From NCBI GenBank assembly GCA_028751875.1, contig CM054158.1, positions 13,269,695-13,333,694 on the forward strand: a DNA stretch of 64,000 nt, read 5' to 3'. The notes beneath the pieces are model-generated. The model did not search any database. It saw nothing but the letters and a program-made list of their open reading frames with translations, and was not told where the DNA came from. The number at the start of each line of letters is the position of its first letter. Position 1 is the first letter of the stretch. This document shows positions 47,304-58,388 of this stretch, piece after piece. The stretch comes from Rapana venosa (taxonomy: Eukaryota; Mollusca; Gastropoda; Neogastropoda; Muricidae). The position numbers and the translations under genes were made by a program.

Positions 47304-47306
47304 GTA

Positions 47307-47597
47307 GGAGGCACCGTGGTCGAGTAGTTTAGGCGGTCAACTCGTGATCCAGAGGTCGCGGGTTCGATCCCCGCTCGGCTCGGTGTTGTGTCCTTGGGAA
47401 AGACACTTTACTTCTATTTTCCTCACTCCACCCAGGTGTACAAGTGGGTACCAGCTCTGCTGGGGAAGTATCTGGCGACAGACTAGCGTCCTGTCACAGG
47501 GGTGGTGAAAAACCATCAGTTCGCTTAACGCTACAGAAACCGGGATAAGCTCCGGCTCTATGGGCCTTCTGGCTCGAAAGAACATACTCTTACTTTT
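47307..47597 (+). repeat. SINE-C, copy 2 (young, with target-site duplication)
   Basis: Same sequence as 16691-16974 except for three transitions (head GTGG to GTAG, GGTTGCGG to GGTCGCGG, ACTCCT to ACTTCT). Perfect B box GGTTCGATCCC. It ends ...CGAAAGAACATACT then CTTACTTTT without a poly-A tail, and is flanked by an 11-bp duplication. Confidence 0.95.
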
Positions 47598-47608
47598 ACC
47601 ACCACCTT
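47598..47608. repeat. Target-site duplication, right
   Basis: ACCACCACCTT, matching 47293-47303. Confidence 0.85.
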
Positions 47609-47799
47609 ACAACCCCCGCTCTGTCCCCACTTCTCCCTCTTTGAGCTTGTCCTGGGTACAGTGTCTGGCAGTTGTCTTATTTAGTAGACCAGTGCACAAT
47701 GAAAGTATGAACGAACAGGTGAAGTGATCACTTAAAGATTGATATGTTTTATGCTAAGTGCATACATTTGGCCAACGATTTATTTCTGATTTATTTTTC

Positions 47800-48212
47800 A
47801 TTTGATGTTATACCACTTTAAGTCACGGCAGATTTCTCTGCGTGAAATTCGGGCTGCTCTCCCGGGGGAGATCGCGTCGCCACAAGAGCAGCGCCACCCA
47901 TTATTTTTTGTTTTGTTTTCCTGTCTGCAACCGTATTTGTTTTCCTATCAGGGTGGCTTTTTTCTACAGAATTTTGCCAGGGACAACTCTCTTGTTGCCG
48001 TGGGTTCTTTTACGTGCATTACATAAGTATGTGTAACACACGGGACCTCGATTTATCGTCTCATCCTAAAGACTAGCACCCAGACCACCACTCATGGTCT
48101 AATGTATGGGGGAAAAGTTTCAGGCCCAAACGGGATTCGAACCACCACATACTTCGGACCCGGACTTTTCGCTTTCTAGGCAGGCGCGTTACCTTTAGAC
48201 CACCGATCCACT
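47800..48212 (-). repeat. SINE-B, full length, inverted
   Basis: Same block order as 38300-38712, ending at the left in TGATGTTATACCACTTTAAG and at the right in the head complement CCTTTAGACCACCGATCC. Confidence 0.92.
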
Positions 48213-48415
48213 TGAGACCTCACTTCTCTCTAGGGGCCAGCATATTGAGGGCGGCGCCCATCTCCTCTTCCTCGCTGCTTTACCTTCCCTGACCCTGAAG
48301 AGGGCAGGTACCCATTTACAGATGGGTGAACTATCCAAGTGGTAACCACGCTCGATGCTGCTTAACCTTAGATGGGGAAAGCCAGTGCTCTGACCACTGA
48401 GCTATCCCGTCCCCT
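48213..48415 (-). repeat. SINE-G copy 2, inverted
   Basis: CCAGCATATTGAGGGCGGCG, CTGCTTTACCTTCCCTGACC and GAGGGCAGGTACCCATTTAC, with head complement TGACCACTGAGCTATCCCGT. It abuts the SINE-B head. Confidence 0.85.
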
Positions 48416-48596
48416 TGATATCTAAGTAGCCTACATATTATATCTAATAATATGTGACTGTAGGTAATGTCTGCACATAATAAAGCACATTGCACCGGAG
48501 GTTAATATCTAGTTGTTTGCAATATTTTTTTTAAAAAGCTATTCAATAAAAAACAACAACCGTTTTAGCAAAAAGCAACATTTATATTAAAAGTTA

Positions 48597-48870
48597 TTAC
48601 AAATTAAAATGGTAGACTCTTGGAAGAGACAAAATGATACATTGACAAATGTTGTACTGTAATAGATGAGGGGTTGGCCGTTTTTAAACACATTTCTAAA
48701 ACAAAAAAGAAAAGAAAAGTATGCCTAAATATTTCAGTACAAGGTAGAAGAAAGCTGATAGTTTTATAATCAATCAAAATCTTAAATCCACGACCTGAGC
48801 TCCACCTGTCTAAAATGGCTCCCAAGGGAAAAGTGGGGTCAGTGCTATGCACTATTTTTGTGATGGAGGT
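48597..48870 (+). repeat. Dispersed repeat H, copy 2
   Basis: ATTACAAATTAAAATGGTAG, TTCAGTACAAGGTAGAAGAA, GTTTTATAATCAATCAAAAT, CTGTCTAAAATGGCTCC and AAGTGGGGTCAGTGC. Matches 23525-23850; this copy has extra sequence after position 48660. Confidence 0.75.
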
Positions 48871-48879
48871 AACACAATG

Positions 48880-49870
48880 ATGTGAAACATGTAGTAACCT
48901 AAAATATAGACATGCACTGACATCTAGGATACAGACATAGACTGAAAATAAGGGGCATCCTTTTCTTAAATACATGTTATTACAATCAACACAGACAAAA
49001 ATAGAGACCACCATGCTCTAAACCACAGACAAATGCACACAAACAGAGTCTGCTAAAATGAATCGATAATACAGACATATCAGATTCAGATATCTTATCT
49101 CAAGAATAAAGTAACAAGAGCTAAGTTGCATATAAAATACAACCAACAAATCCGGACAGAAAGTAGAGATCGCTAACATAATCTAAAATACAGTCGTTTA
49201 GAAAAGACACACCACAGATACACTAAAAATGAGAATGTATTCAGGAGAGACATGTAAAATACATGTAATCCACCCTAAAGATCAAGTGGAGACTGCTGAA
49301 ATAATAATATAATAATAATAATAATAATGTATGGAATTTATATAGCGCTGAATCTTGTAAAGCTTATATGCAGAACATGCAGAACTACATCTACTCCACA
49401 CAAATACAATGGGGACAGCTTAAATAATATATAAAGTACATCTAAAACGCAAAATCTCACCCACACCCATGAAGTAGGGACAATTACAGTATATCTAGAT
49501 TACAGAAAACTAATGTAAGAAATAAAGGTACATTCCACACAGATCAACCCCAAGACCACTAAAACGTGTATCAAAGTACGTGAAATAGAAACTGATAAAG
49601 TACACGTAGAATACAAACAAAAGATAGCAAATATAATCCACACCAGTAACATAGAGACAGCTAAAGTGTATATGATATACCAATATCTAATCACACAGAA
49701 TAGGCACACGTACTGTGACCTACAATGCAGATATATAATCCTCACACAGAATAACTACACACACCTACAGTGACCTGCAATGCAGATATAGCTCACAGAC
49801 ATAGGGAACAGACACACTATATGTGATCTGCAACGCATGTACAATCCCCACAGACAGAGTAGACACCTAA
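48880..49870. repeat. Degenerate satellite-like array
   Basis: Nearly 1 kb of A/C-rich sequence in which CACACAGAATAG, ACAGTGACCTGCAATGCAGA and TATATAATCC motifs recur about every 55-60 bp, clearest at 49675-49870. An AAT tract with GGAATTTATATAGCGCTGAA (SINE tail type 2, inverted) lies at 49305-49370. Confidence 0.6.
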
Positions 49871-50007
49871 TGTAATCAGTTATGTGAATATATATACTGG
49901 AATATGTATATTGGTAGTTTGGACTTTTTTTTCCTTTTCATTTTTCAGCAAACACTTGTAACCCTCAGTCCTTTGTCCTCTGATAGCTGCTACACCACAA
50001 TATGCAT

Positions 50008-50008
<1 letters not shown>

Positions 50009-50090
<82 letters not shown>
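50009..50090. repeat. (CT)n then (CA)n microsatellite
   Basis: About 34 CT units followed by 8 CA units. Confidence 0.98.
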
Positions 50091-50094
<4 letters not shown>

Positions 50095-50305
50095 ATTCTG
50101 ACCATTGTTTTACTCAGGTTTATCTGTTTTCCTTTGGTTTCTTTTGTGTGAATAGTTCCACCAGGTTCTGATGGTATGATGTTTTTTTCCCCCTGTTATC
50201 TTTCCTTATCCTTTTCCAACAAACACACTGACATTAACTTTTCTCTTTCCCATCCCCATTACCTGTCTTTCTGGAATCACTTTTTAGTGGATAGACGTTA
50301 AAACC

Positions 50306-50307
<2 letters not shown>

Positions 50308-50373
<66 letters not shown>

Positions 50374-50383
50374 GTACGCATAC

Positions 50384-50422
<39 letters not shown>

Positions 50423-50452
50423 CCACACAGGGGGGGGGGGGGGGGGGGGGGG
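50308..50452. repeat. (CA)n then poly-G run
   Basis: CA repeats (50308-50428) followed by 23 G (50430-50452), ending at the head of a SINE-A. Confidence 0.97.
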
Positions 50453-50455
50453 AAG

Positions 50456-50800
50456 GGGGAGGTAACCTGGTGGTTAGAGTGATGCGCATTGTGCTCGTGA
50501 TCTGCTGACCCGGGTTCGAATCTCGTTCAAGAAGATTTTTCCTCTGAAGTTAACACCAGTGCCAACTCCACTCTCCCCAAAAGTCCTTCGGATGAGACTA
50601 TAAACTGAGGTCCCGTGTGCGCACGCACGCAGAACATCTTGCACACGTTAAAACCTGTTCCGCTTTTCGGAAGAGCAGGCCATTGTGTGCGGGTGGGAAC
50701 GGATGACAAAATTGACAACACCGCTTACACACGAGCTGGATGTAAAAAAGCACACGAGTGCTTACTCCATTATCCTTGAAATAAAAGAATAAATAAAAGA
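50456..50800 (+). repeat. SINE-A, short-tail type, full length
   Basis: Head GGTAACCTGGTGGTTAGAGT with B box CCGGGTTCGAATCTC. Body GTTAACACCAGTGCCAACTC, GTCCTTCGGATGAGACTATA and CAGAACATCTTGCACACGTT. Tail GAGTGCTTACTCCATTATCC and GAAATAAAAGAATAAATAAA. The best-preserved + copy. Confidence 0.93.
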
Positions 50801-50879
50801 ATAGACAAAAAAATAAAATAAACACACCTGCACAACAACACAAGGTCTGTCAAGCCACAGGCAAAGAAGTAACTTATAG

Positions 50880-51600
50880 CAGGTGCACATGTCTCCTATC
50901 TTTTCTTAAAAAAATATCTTCCACATTTTTCGGGAGAATAAAACAAAAGTGCCTATAGCGGCTACCGCACTGCCAAATATTCACCTTTAATTATAATCTG
51001 CTGGTACGCAGACCATTGTGTGTACAAGGTGTGCAGAACACGTACCTATCTGCCATCCCTCGCTCCAACCTCACTCTTATCGGGATATTAATAATGTTGA
51101 TATATCTGCCACACCTACAAGAACAGCAATCAAGAATATCACAAAGCTATTAGTCGGGGAAAAGCCCCAAAGAGTCACAATGTTGTATTTTCTGTACCCA
51201 GGGGTACAGTTCGTGCCAACGAGTGACGCTTCGTATTCTCTCCCCTGATAAGAAAAACACAGTTGCCTTCTTTAAAACTACTAAATTTCATAACGGCTCG
51301 TCTCGCGATGCTTTTGAGTTACCTCCCCTGCAAAGAACACAGTCGCCTTCTTTGTTATTACTAGAATTCATAAAGGAAGGCGGCTTCAAGGGAGTTAACT
51401 AGAAACATCCCTACAACAACTACTCGATGAAGAATTCTTCTGTAGCGATATGTTGTTATATATGCACATGCTACATCATTTAAACCTGAAGAAATGTCAT
51501 TCTGACTCTAGATATCCCATGGACATTTTTTTTGATTTCTTGAAAATTCTTTAATATTAAAAGCAATGAAAATAGATCACATCAAGATAGAAAAAAGCCC
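50880..51600. other. Unassigned stretch with a diverged direct repeat
   Basis: CCCCTGATAAGAAAAACACA + GTTGCCTTCTTTAAAACTAC (51242-51285) resembles CCCCTGCAAAGAACACAGTC + GCCTTCTTTGTTATTACTAG (51327-51365), both followed by AATTTCATAA or AATTCATAA. No gene recognised. Confidence 0.4.
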
Positions 51601-51609
51601 CTAAAAACA

Positions 51610-51622
51610 ACACAACAACAAC

Positions 51623-51658
<36 letters not shown>

Positions 51659-51935
51659 TCTTTTATATCAGGAAGCACCGATGTATGCGGTTTTGTAAAT
51701 TTTGTTATCCGTTCCCGCCGGCACACAATGGCCTACTCTTACGAAAAGCGGAACACGATTTAACGTGTGAGCAAGATGTTCTGCGTGCGTTCGCACACGG
51801 GGCCTAGGTTTATAGACTCATCCGAAGGACTCTTGGGGAGAGTGGAGTCTGCACTGATGTTAACTCCAGGGGGAAAATATCCCCTTGAACGGGATTCGAA
51901 CCCGGGTCGTCAGATTGTATCCCGTCCCATATAAT
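51610..51935 (-). repeat. SINE-A, short-tail type, inverted
   Basis: (AAT)n tract, then TTCTTTTATATCAGG (tail), TATGCGGTTTTGTAAATTTT, CAAGATGTTCTGCGTGCGTT and GGATTCGAACCCGGGTCG (B-box complement). Confidence 0.9.
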
Positions 51936-51984
51936 GCAATAATTATATATGCAGAGTGCACACTATAACAATGAAATAAGCACT

Positions 51985-52320
51985 AATATACTTTTTACAT
52001 ACAATTCCCGTATGATGTGATTTCGAAAATTCTGTCATCTACTCCCACGCAGTTACCTACTCTTCCGAGAGGCGGTACAGATTTTGGCGTGTGCACAAGA
52101 TGATCTGCATACATTTGCACACAGGATCTCGGTTTATCGTCTCACCCGAAGGACAATCAGGGGAGTGGAGTCCGCACTGGTTTAACTCCAGAGGGAAAAA
52201 TCCCCTTGAACGGGCCTCTCGGTGGTGGCTCGAACTTTAGGCTCGAACCAGGGTTGTGAGCTCACGAGCGCATCATGCAACGCTGTAACCACCGACCAGG
52301 CTGTCTTCTAGGCGACCCCC
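51985..52320 (-). repeat. SINE-A, inverted, tandem neighbour
   Basis: GAAAATTCTGTCATCTACTC, CAAGATGATCTGCATACATT, TCGGTTTATCGTCTCACCCG, and a head whose end is rearranged (two GCTCGAAC segments at 52230-52250). Confidence 0.8.
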
Positions 52321-52489
52321 TTCCCTGACAGAAGGGCGGTGGCAGAGGAGAACACTTGACCGCTAGGCCTAGCCACACAGTGTAGTGAAGACCATCAACA
52401 ACAACAAAAACAACAACAACAACAACCATGTGTTGTAGACTAATCATTGCTATTATTTAGACAATTACAAATCCAAACACACACTTACA

Positions 52490-52580
52490 CTCCTCCTTCA
52501 CCTCTTTCCCCCCCCCCCCCCCCCCATTTCCCCCCTTCCCCATTCCCCTCTGTACCCCCCCCCCTCCCCCCCCTCCCCCA
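52490..52580. repeat. C-rich tract with poly-C run
   Basis: 18 C at 52508-52525 followed by further C/T-rich sequence. Confidence 0.9.
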
Positions 52581-52949
52581 ACTTATGTAGGCCTAGTTTA
52601 AACAGTGCCATGTTTTAGCTGGCATTGTTAGTGATGGAAGAGGGCAGGCTGTAACTGGGGGAAGGGTGGGGCCTACCTGGCATCCCCTCTGCAACCCTCT
52701 CTCTCTATCTATCTATTTTGTTTTGTTTTTGTTGTTGTTTTGGTTTTTGGGTGGGTCTTTTTTCTGTTTCCCTTTGTTTGTTTTTTGTTGTGTGTGGGTT
52801 GTTGTTGTTGTTGTTGTTGTTTGGGGGGTAGGGTTTTCTTTTATTTTTTTTGTCTTTATTTTTTTATTATTAAATTTTTCTTTGAAAGGGTTATTTCCCT
52901 TTGTTTCTACTGTGTGAGAGTATGAGTATTGGGTTATTATTAAGATGTA

Positions 52950-53035
52950 TCCCTACGGGCGGGGACTGGATATAGAAAAAGTACATGAGTGCTTATTCAT
53001 TATCCCCGAAATAAAAGAATGTGTCATTGTCATTG
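52950..53035 (+). repeat. SINE-A short-type tail fragment
   Basis: GCGGGGACTGGATATAGAAA, GTACATGAGTGCTTATTCAT, TATCCCCGAAATAAAAGAAT. Confidence 0.7.
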
Positions 53036-53039
53036 TCTT

Positions 53040-53705
53040 TCTCCCTCTTACTAAAAGTCAATTATCATCTCTCCTCCTTTTCTCCTGTGTGCCATTAAAG
53101 AGTTCTCCTGTCCCTAACTGGTATATAAAAAAAAAAAAAAAAAGGTTCAACTGCGCGAACCTGGTGAGTAAGTGATCACGAAATCATTTGTACTTTGCTG
53201 GTTGTTTGAAATAATATTACAGTCCCAGCGGAATGATTCCGATTTAGGCTAGGGACTGTGGTTCCAAGTCATCCCACTTGAGCTCCTGGGGCCTCCCCCA
53301 AAACAGTACAATTCTGAAAGCTACTGAGCCAGCCTCTTCCCTACAAGCTTGAGCTTGATATTTACATTGTTCAGCACATTGTCTTTATATCAACAGGATA
53401 TAAACACAATATATATAACGGCAATAAAGAGATATCGAAATTTTGTCAAGACTCCAAATATCAAAGAAGCACTACCAAATGTCACCAGAAAATATGTTGA
53501 GTTTGTCCCTATTCAAAGATAAAGTCAAGCCAAGTCAGGTCCAGTGAAATAGAAAAACGAACTAAATATTTGATTCTCGCAGAAAGGGCAGTTACAACCA
53601 TAAAAGGCACACACAACTGATTGTAATCATAATCTCCAAAGATCCGAAGAAACTAATGGCTGCTATTATTTTGTTTCAACATTCCAAGATAACTTCAAAT
53701 AAAAA
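53040..53705. other. Unassigned stretch
   Basis: No coding or repeat family recognised. Confidence 0.3.
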
Positions 53706-53709
53706 AATT

Positions 53710-53733
53710 CACACACACACACACACACACACA

Positions 53734-53773
<40 letters not shown>

Positions 53774-53810
53774 CACACAAACACACACACACTGTCTGTC
53801 TGTCTGTCTC
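53710..53810. repeat. (CA)n, (CGCA)n, (TGTC)n microsatellite
   Basis: CA units, then about ten GCAC units, then CA and CTGT units. Confidence 0.97.
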
Positions 53811-53899
53811 TCATTATCAGCAAAGGATAATACTGAGATCAGTTAATACTGGTGTTGAGAGAGAAACAGTCTCAGCTGAACACACCAACAATTATTATG

Positions 53900-54052
53900 A
53901 AATACCCTATGCAGTAGTCTACACGAAGTTTCCAGACCGTAGTCAGTGAAGAGAACAGGTTCTAGCATTGGCTCCTGTGTGACTCCACATTCCAAGTTGA
54001 CTGGTACTGATGGAATTTTACTTACAACACACTGTCCGGAATTGGTCTGTAA
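53900..54052 (-). mobile_element. Non-LTR reverse-transcriptase fragment
   Basis: Minus-strand reading SKIPSVPVNLECGVTQEP then MLEPVLFT corresponds to the RT motif V-x-CGVPQGSVLGPVLFT of jockey/CR1-type elements, with the PQGS core mutated to TQEP. A very short remnant. Confidence 0.6.
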
Positions 54053-54054
54053 AG

Positions 54055-54130
54055 CGTGACATAAACTGCGTGAGGGCCCTCTTTCGGCGCGGTGCTGTCG
54101 CCACAAGAACGGCGCCACCCGTACCAAAGA
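54055..54130 (-). repeat. SINE-B fragment, inverted
   Basis: GTCGCCACAAGAACGGCGCC + ACCC; same region and strand as 38385-38408. Confidence 0.65.
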
Positions 54131-54269
54131 TGGTAGTGTAGAGTAGTGTAGTGTGTGTGTGTGTGTGTGTGTGTGCATATAGTAGAGCATGCCCTTGGTG
54201 CCGTGTGCTCATTTACCTGTGAAAGTTAGTCGGTGTAGAACGGGAATCTCTTTTATTTATTTATTTTTT

Positions 54270-54505
54270 ATTTATTTATTCTTTTATATCGAGGATAATG
54301 GAATAAGCATTCATGTGCTTTTTTTTTTTACATTCAGTCCCCGTGTGTATGCGGTTTTGTAAATTTTGTCATCTATTTCCATCGGAACACAATGGCCTAC
54401 TCATCCGAAAAGCGCAACAGGATTTAACGTGTGCGCAAGATGTTCTGCATGCGTTCGAACACGGGGCCTCGGTTTATAGTCTTATCCGAAGGACTTGGAA
54501 CGCTA
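54270..54505 (-). repeat. SINE-A, head truncated, inverted
   Basis: TTTTATATCGAGGATAATGG, AATAAGCATTCATGTGC, CAAGATGTTCTGCATGCG and CGGTTTATAGTCTTATCCGA; breaks off at about 54505 before the head. Confidence 0.9.
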
Positions 54506-54789
54506 GGTAGCAACAATACGAAGTTTTACAAATCATGATAATGATAATATACACTGTATTGCTGATGCAGACAGTGCAGGGCCGCTGACACACGCCCACC
54601 CACAAAACATCACGCATGCCCGAACACGCGTGCGCGCTCATACACACACCTAAGCATAAGGCGCCTTTGGAGAAGTTGTGACAAGAGGCAGTTTTGAGCC
54701 CCATCCTCCTCCGACCTGTGCACAGTTACAGAGCCCACGGCAGCAAGGCAGCCGTCTACCATATGCAGAGACACTTTACCAACATCTTT

Positions 54790-54850
54790 GATAGGGGTGG
54801 CGCTGTTCTTGTGCCGACGCCATAGCTCCCAAATGGGCACCCTGGCTTGA
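54790..54850 (+). repeat. SINE-B fragment
   Basis: GGTGGCGCTGTTCTTGTGCC + GACGCC in the opposite orientation to 54055-54130. Confidence 0.6.
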
Positions 54851-54894
54851 TTTCAGCAAAAGCGTTTCTGGGCGCACGTGGGTTTGTGTATGTG

Positions 54895-54903
54895 TGTTGT
54901 GTG

Positions 54904-54975
<72 letters not shown>

Positions 54976-54985
54976 GTGTGTACAT
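54895..54985. repeat. (GT)n microsatellite
   Basis: More than 30 GT units. Confidence 0.98.
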
Positions 54986-55082
54986 GTGGCGCTGGCCCTG
55001 TACCGTGCAGCACTGCGTTATATTGCATATTATTGTTATTATTATTTGTAATATGTAGTGTTGCGTATAGTGCACCACCTTG

Positions 55083-55690
55083 CGTTCGGATAGAATTGCT
55101 CAAATGAAGTCTTTTTCGGGGCTGTGGTGTAGTAATCTTTTAGAATCCATGTGTAATGATATAATCCATAATCTTAAGCATGCAACATACGATTTTACAT
55201 ACAGTGGATACCTGTCCAGATCTCCATTATATCTTTTCATTTGGTGTCTTGGCAGGCACACTTAAAAATCTTGTACATCCGATTAAATGTCCTTTTATTT
55301 TTTAGATGTTCTAGTCTATTCATCCCCCAAATTTCTCCTGAATTTAACAGTAGTGGTTGGATTTTGAATTTAAAAAAAAAAGTGTCTACTCTCATTTTCT
55401 TGCATTTCTGAAAAACAAGCTGTGTACACGTTTTTTCAATTTAGCAACCAAATGTGATGTATCTCTCTTTGCACTAATCATAGATGTGAAATTAAATCCC
55501 AAATAGCAGTAATTCACCTCTAATCTCTTATTATCGTAGAATCATTTTCATGTTTTCCTAAGTGTCCTCCTTTTCTGAATACCATAATCTTAATTTTATG
55601 TATGTTTACACTTAATTTTATATGACCACAACAAGTTTCGAAGACCCTTAATTGATTTTGTGAACCAGGGGTGTAGTCGACATCATTGCC
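55083..55690 (-). mobile_element. Non-LTR retrotransposon fragment (post-RT region)
   Basis: Minus strand from the GA repeat: DCLVMTGNDVDYTPGSQNQL, ETCCGHIKLSVNIHKIKIMV, FRKGGHLGKHE, then decayed LEVNYCYLGFNFTSM and DTSHLVAKLKK. The K-x-K-x-MVFRKGG and YLGFNFTSM pattern is typical of the palm/thumb of LINE reverse transcriptases. It begins abruptly at the simple repeat, with YADD lost. Confidence 0.72.
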
Positions 55691-55707
55691 TGTCATCACC
55701 AAACAGT

Positions 55708-55832
<125 letters not shown>

Positions 55833-56084
55833 TCAGGATCACAAAAATCACAAAATAGATCACTCTCACGCAAAGTTTGTCAAAAGCTGACTGTGAAAAA
55901 CACCAGCTTCATTCATTTATTTTGTAGTCTTTTGGACTGAAAACATCACGGTTGGGAAGCTGTGAGCCTTAAACTAAGGCACACTATGATATTTACAGTA
56001 TGCAAAACATGAACAGATAAGAGTTTAAATATCTAAAATAATGCATATTAGCTGTAAAAAACAATCCTGTTGTCTCACACTCAC

Positions 56085-56087
56085 ACA

Positions 56088-56143
<56 letters not shown>

Positions 56144-56156
56144 CACACACACACAG
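56085..56156. repeat. (CGCA)n then (CA)n microsatellite
   Basis: Eleven GCAC units followed by CA units, the same CGCA type as at 53732. Confidence 0.97.
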
Positions 56157-56646
56157 ATGATGTTTCATAACAAGGTTTTGTAACTAAGCAAGACTCAATC
56201 TAATTTCTGACTGTTTTTCGCATCTGCCTATAATTATCAGACAATTACTGCTGCTGAGCTCAATGTTTTAAATAATGTTTTAATTTAATTTAATTTTTTC
56301 TTATTTCATTTTAGTACAGATGCTGCCTCTGTACACAACTACTAAACTGCTGACATTGGTGTACTGAAACAGGCTGGTTTAAAAGGATTCCATTAAAAAA
56401 AGGTTGCTGCATAAAATTGTATTATCCTTTATGTCTGTATATATGGCTGCTGTTGCAAATGACTGCAGGTCACAAGTATCTGTATCTTTGCATCTGTTTG
56501 TTATTTTAACTTCCTGTTTTATATCCCATTAGTATTTTCCGAGAATTTTATTATTCAGCTTTTATGCCTTGCGGCCTTTTGCCTGATATTATGTAGAAGT
56601 GGATTTCCAGGCTTCATAAAAAGTGTTGTGTGTCCGTAGGTTTTCA

Positions 56647-57170
56647 AATGTCTGTAGTGTTCCCACTGTTAGCAGTATGAATCCGACAGCTCCCACATCT
56701 GGGCACAATGTCAAAGACTGACATCACATACAGAACTTTCATGCAGGCTCTGGAAATATGGGAAGCGAACTAGTAATGCTCTCATTCAAAAATGGAATGT
56801 CTAGATTTCAATAGTAGTGGAACGCTGTGTCTCAAGGGGTATATAAAAAATTAATCACTATACTGTTCTCAGAACTCGCAGTATGAATCTTGCAGCTTGT
56901 GCATCTAAGGCACGATACACAAAATGGGATATTATAATTATAAAGTGTTCTAGTGAAGGTTCTGGAAGTATGGAAAGAAGTTTCGTCCTATCATTCAAAA
57001 CATACATCTCTGGACTTCGTTAACACAGTGGGAACAGAGGTCTCAATTAGTAGTTCAAATGACTGTAGTGTTACCAGTGCCCAAGTGGGAATCTGACAGC
57101 TTTTACATCAAGGCCCATGACAAAGGCTGGTATTGTATACAGTGTAATAGCGGAGGCTTTGCATAAGTGG
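56647..57170. repeat. Old tandem repeat, period about 205 bp, 2.5 copies
   Basis: Copies start near 56651, 56858 and 57062. Shared landmarks are CTGTAGTGTTCCCA, GCAGTATGAATCCGACAGCT, CACATCT(GGGCACAAT), TCACATACAG, GGCTCTGGAAATATGG and CATTCAAAA. Copies are diverged by perhaps a quarter of positions (rough impression). Confidence 0.75.
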
Positions 57171-57171
57171 A

Positions 57172-57194
57172 GGGGGGGGGGGGGGGGGGGGGGG
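57172..57194. repeat. Poly-G run
   Basis: 23 G directly at the end of the 205-bp repeat array. Confidence 0.95.
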
Positions 57195-58388
57195 GAGGTA
57201 GCGTAAAAATATTATCCGTAATACTTCACTTCAGCTTTTAAAAAAAAAATCATCCAGTGGCACGTTTATGGCAGCATCAATATCAGCAGTCAAAAGAAAA
57301 AAAGGAACGCATTCTATACAAAATGTCTCAAATCGATACATAAGAAACAGATAGGGCATATAGAGTATAACTGATAAATGATTAAAAGTATTGCACGCTA
57401 GACGCATTGCGGCAGAGGTGAACAGGTAGAATCTGAAATAAAACAAGAGGAAGTATTCAAAGACCAGTTCTGAATGACGACACAGGGTTCCTTCAAAATA
57501 CAGTATTGCAGGGTAAGAAACACTGTGGCTATGATCTCAGAAAAAAAATGTTTGCAACCATGAGCTCCTAGAAGTGTAAAATCTGAGCAGTTCGTTTGGA
57601 TGGAAATCATTTTAAACCTCTGGTCCAGACTAGCTGGAAATTACTCGTGTTAAACATTGAAATCTTGTCAGCAGCAGGCCCAGCAGTGGTGAATATGTTT
57701 CATGGAACAGAGCCCAAGCAATAGAGACATTCTGCAGTTAGTGGAAGAATATTAGCTTTATTGTAAATCAGCAAGTCTGTTCCACAGTTCCCTGATGGTG
57801 CTATATTGGAGGCAAATGCAAAAGACTAGTTCTGATTAAAAAAAAAGCACGATTTAGTTTCTATAAACTCAATATGGAGAAGTACAAAGACACGCTGTAT
57901 ATGTGCATATTGGTTTTTAAAATTAATGACGTACGCATGTAAGTATGCTCTTAGGCATACGTATCAATTGACGTATGCTTTAAAAATGAACAAGTGCACG
58001 TGAAACTACACAGTGTATTCCATGTAGATTATTCCCAGTTTGGATTTTAAAAATGACTCTACCCCCTCTCTCTTTTAAAACAAAAGCAACCCTTTTAAAT
58101 GCACGCTAAAATATAAACAATAAACTGGAGAACGATATTTATGTCTTGATCATAAGTTCCATAGAACTTGATTTAAGATGCAGCTCAATATTGTCCCCCC
58201 TCCCCCCCCCAAAAAAAAAATACAGAAAGCGATCCCAATCCTATCCCGTAAACGGCCATAAATACATAAATATGTCGCTTCATCATCTATAACAGAATAG
58301 CAGATTGGACAGACTATTCAGGGTCCAGAACAACAGGAAAACACAGACCGTTAAAAAAACAAACCTGCCATAAATTCAGACCCCTGCG
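57195..58388 (-). other. Probable 3'UTR of the minus-strand membrane-protein gene
   Basis: No coding. TTTATT at 57757-57762 gives AATAAA on the minus strand about 630 bases after the stop. AT-rich, with a C run plus A run at 58196-58220. Confidence 0.4.
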
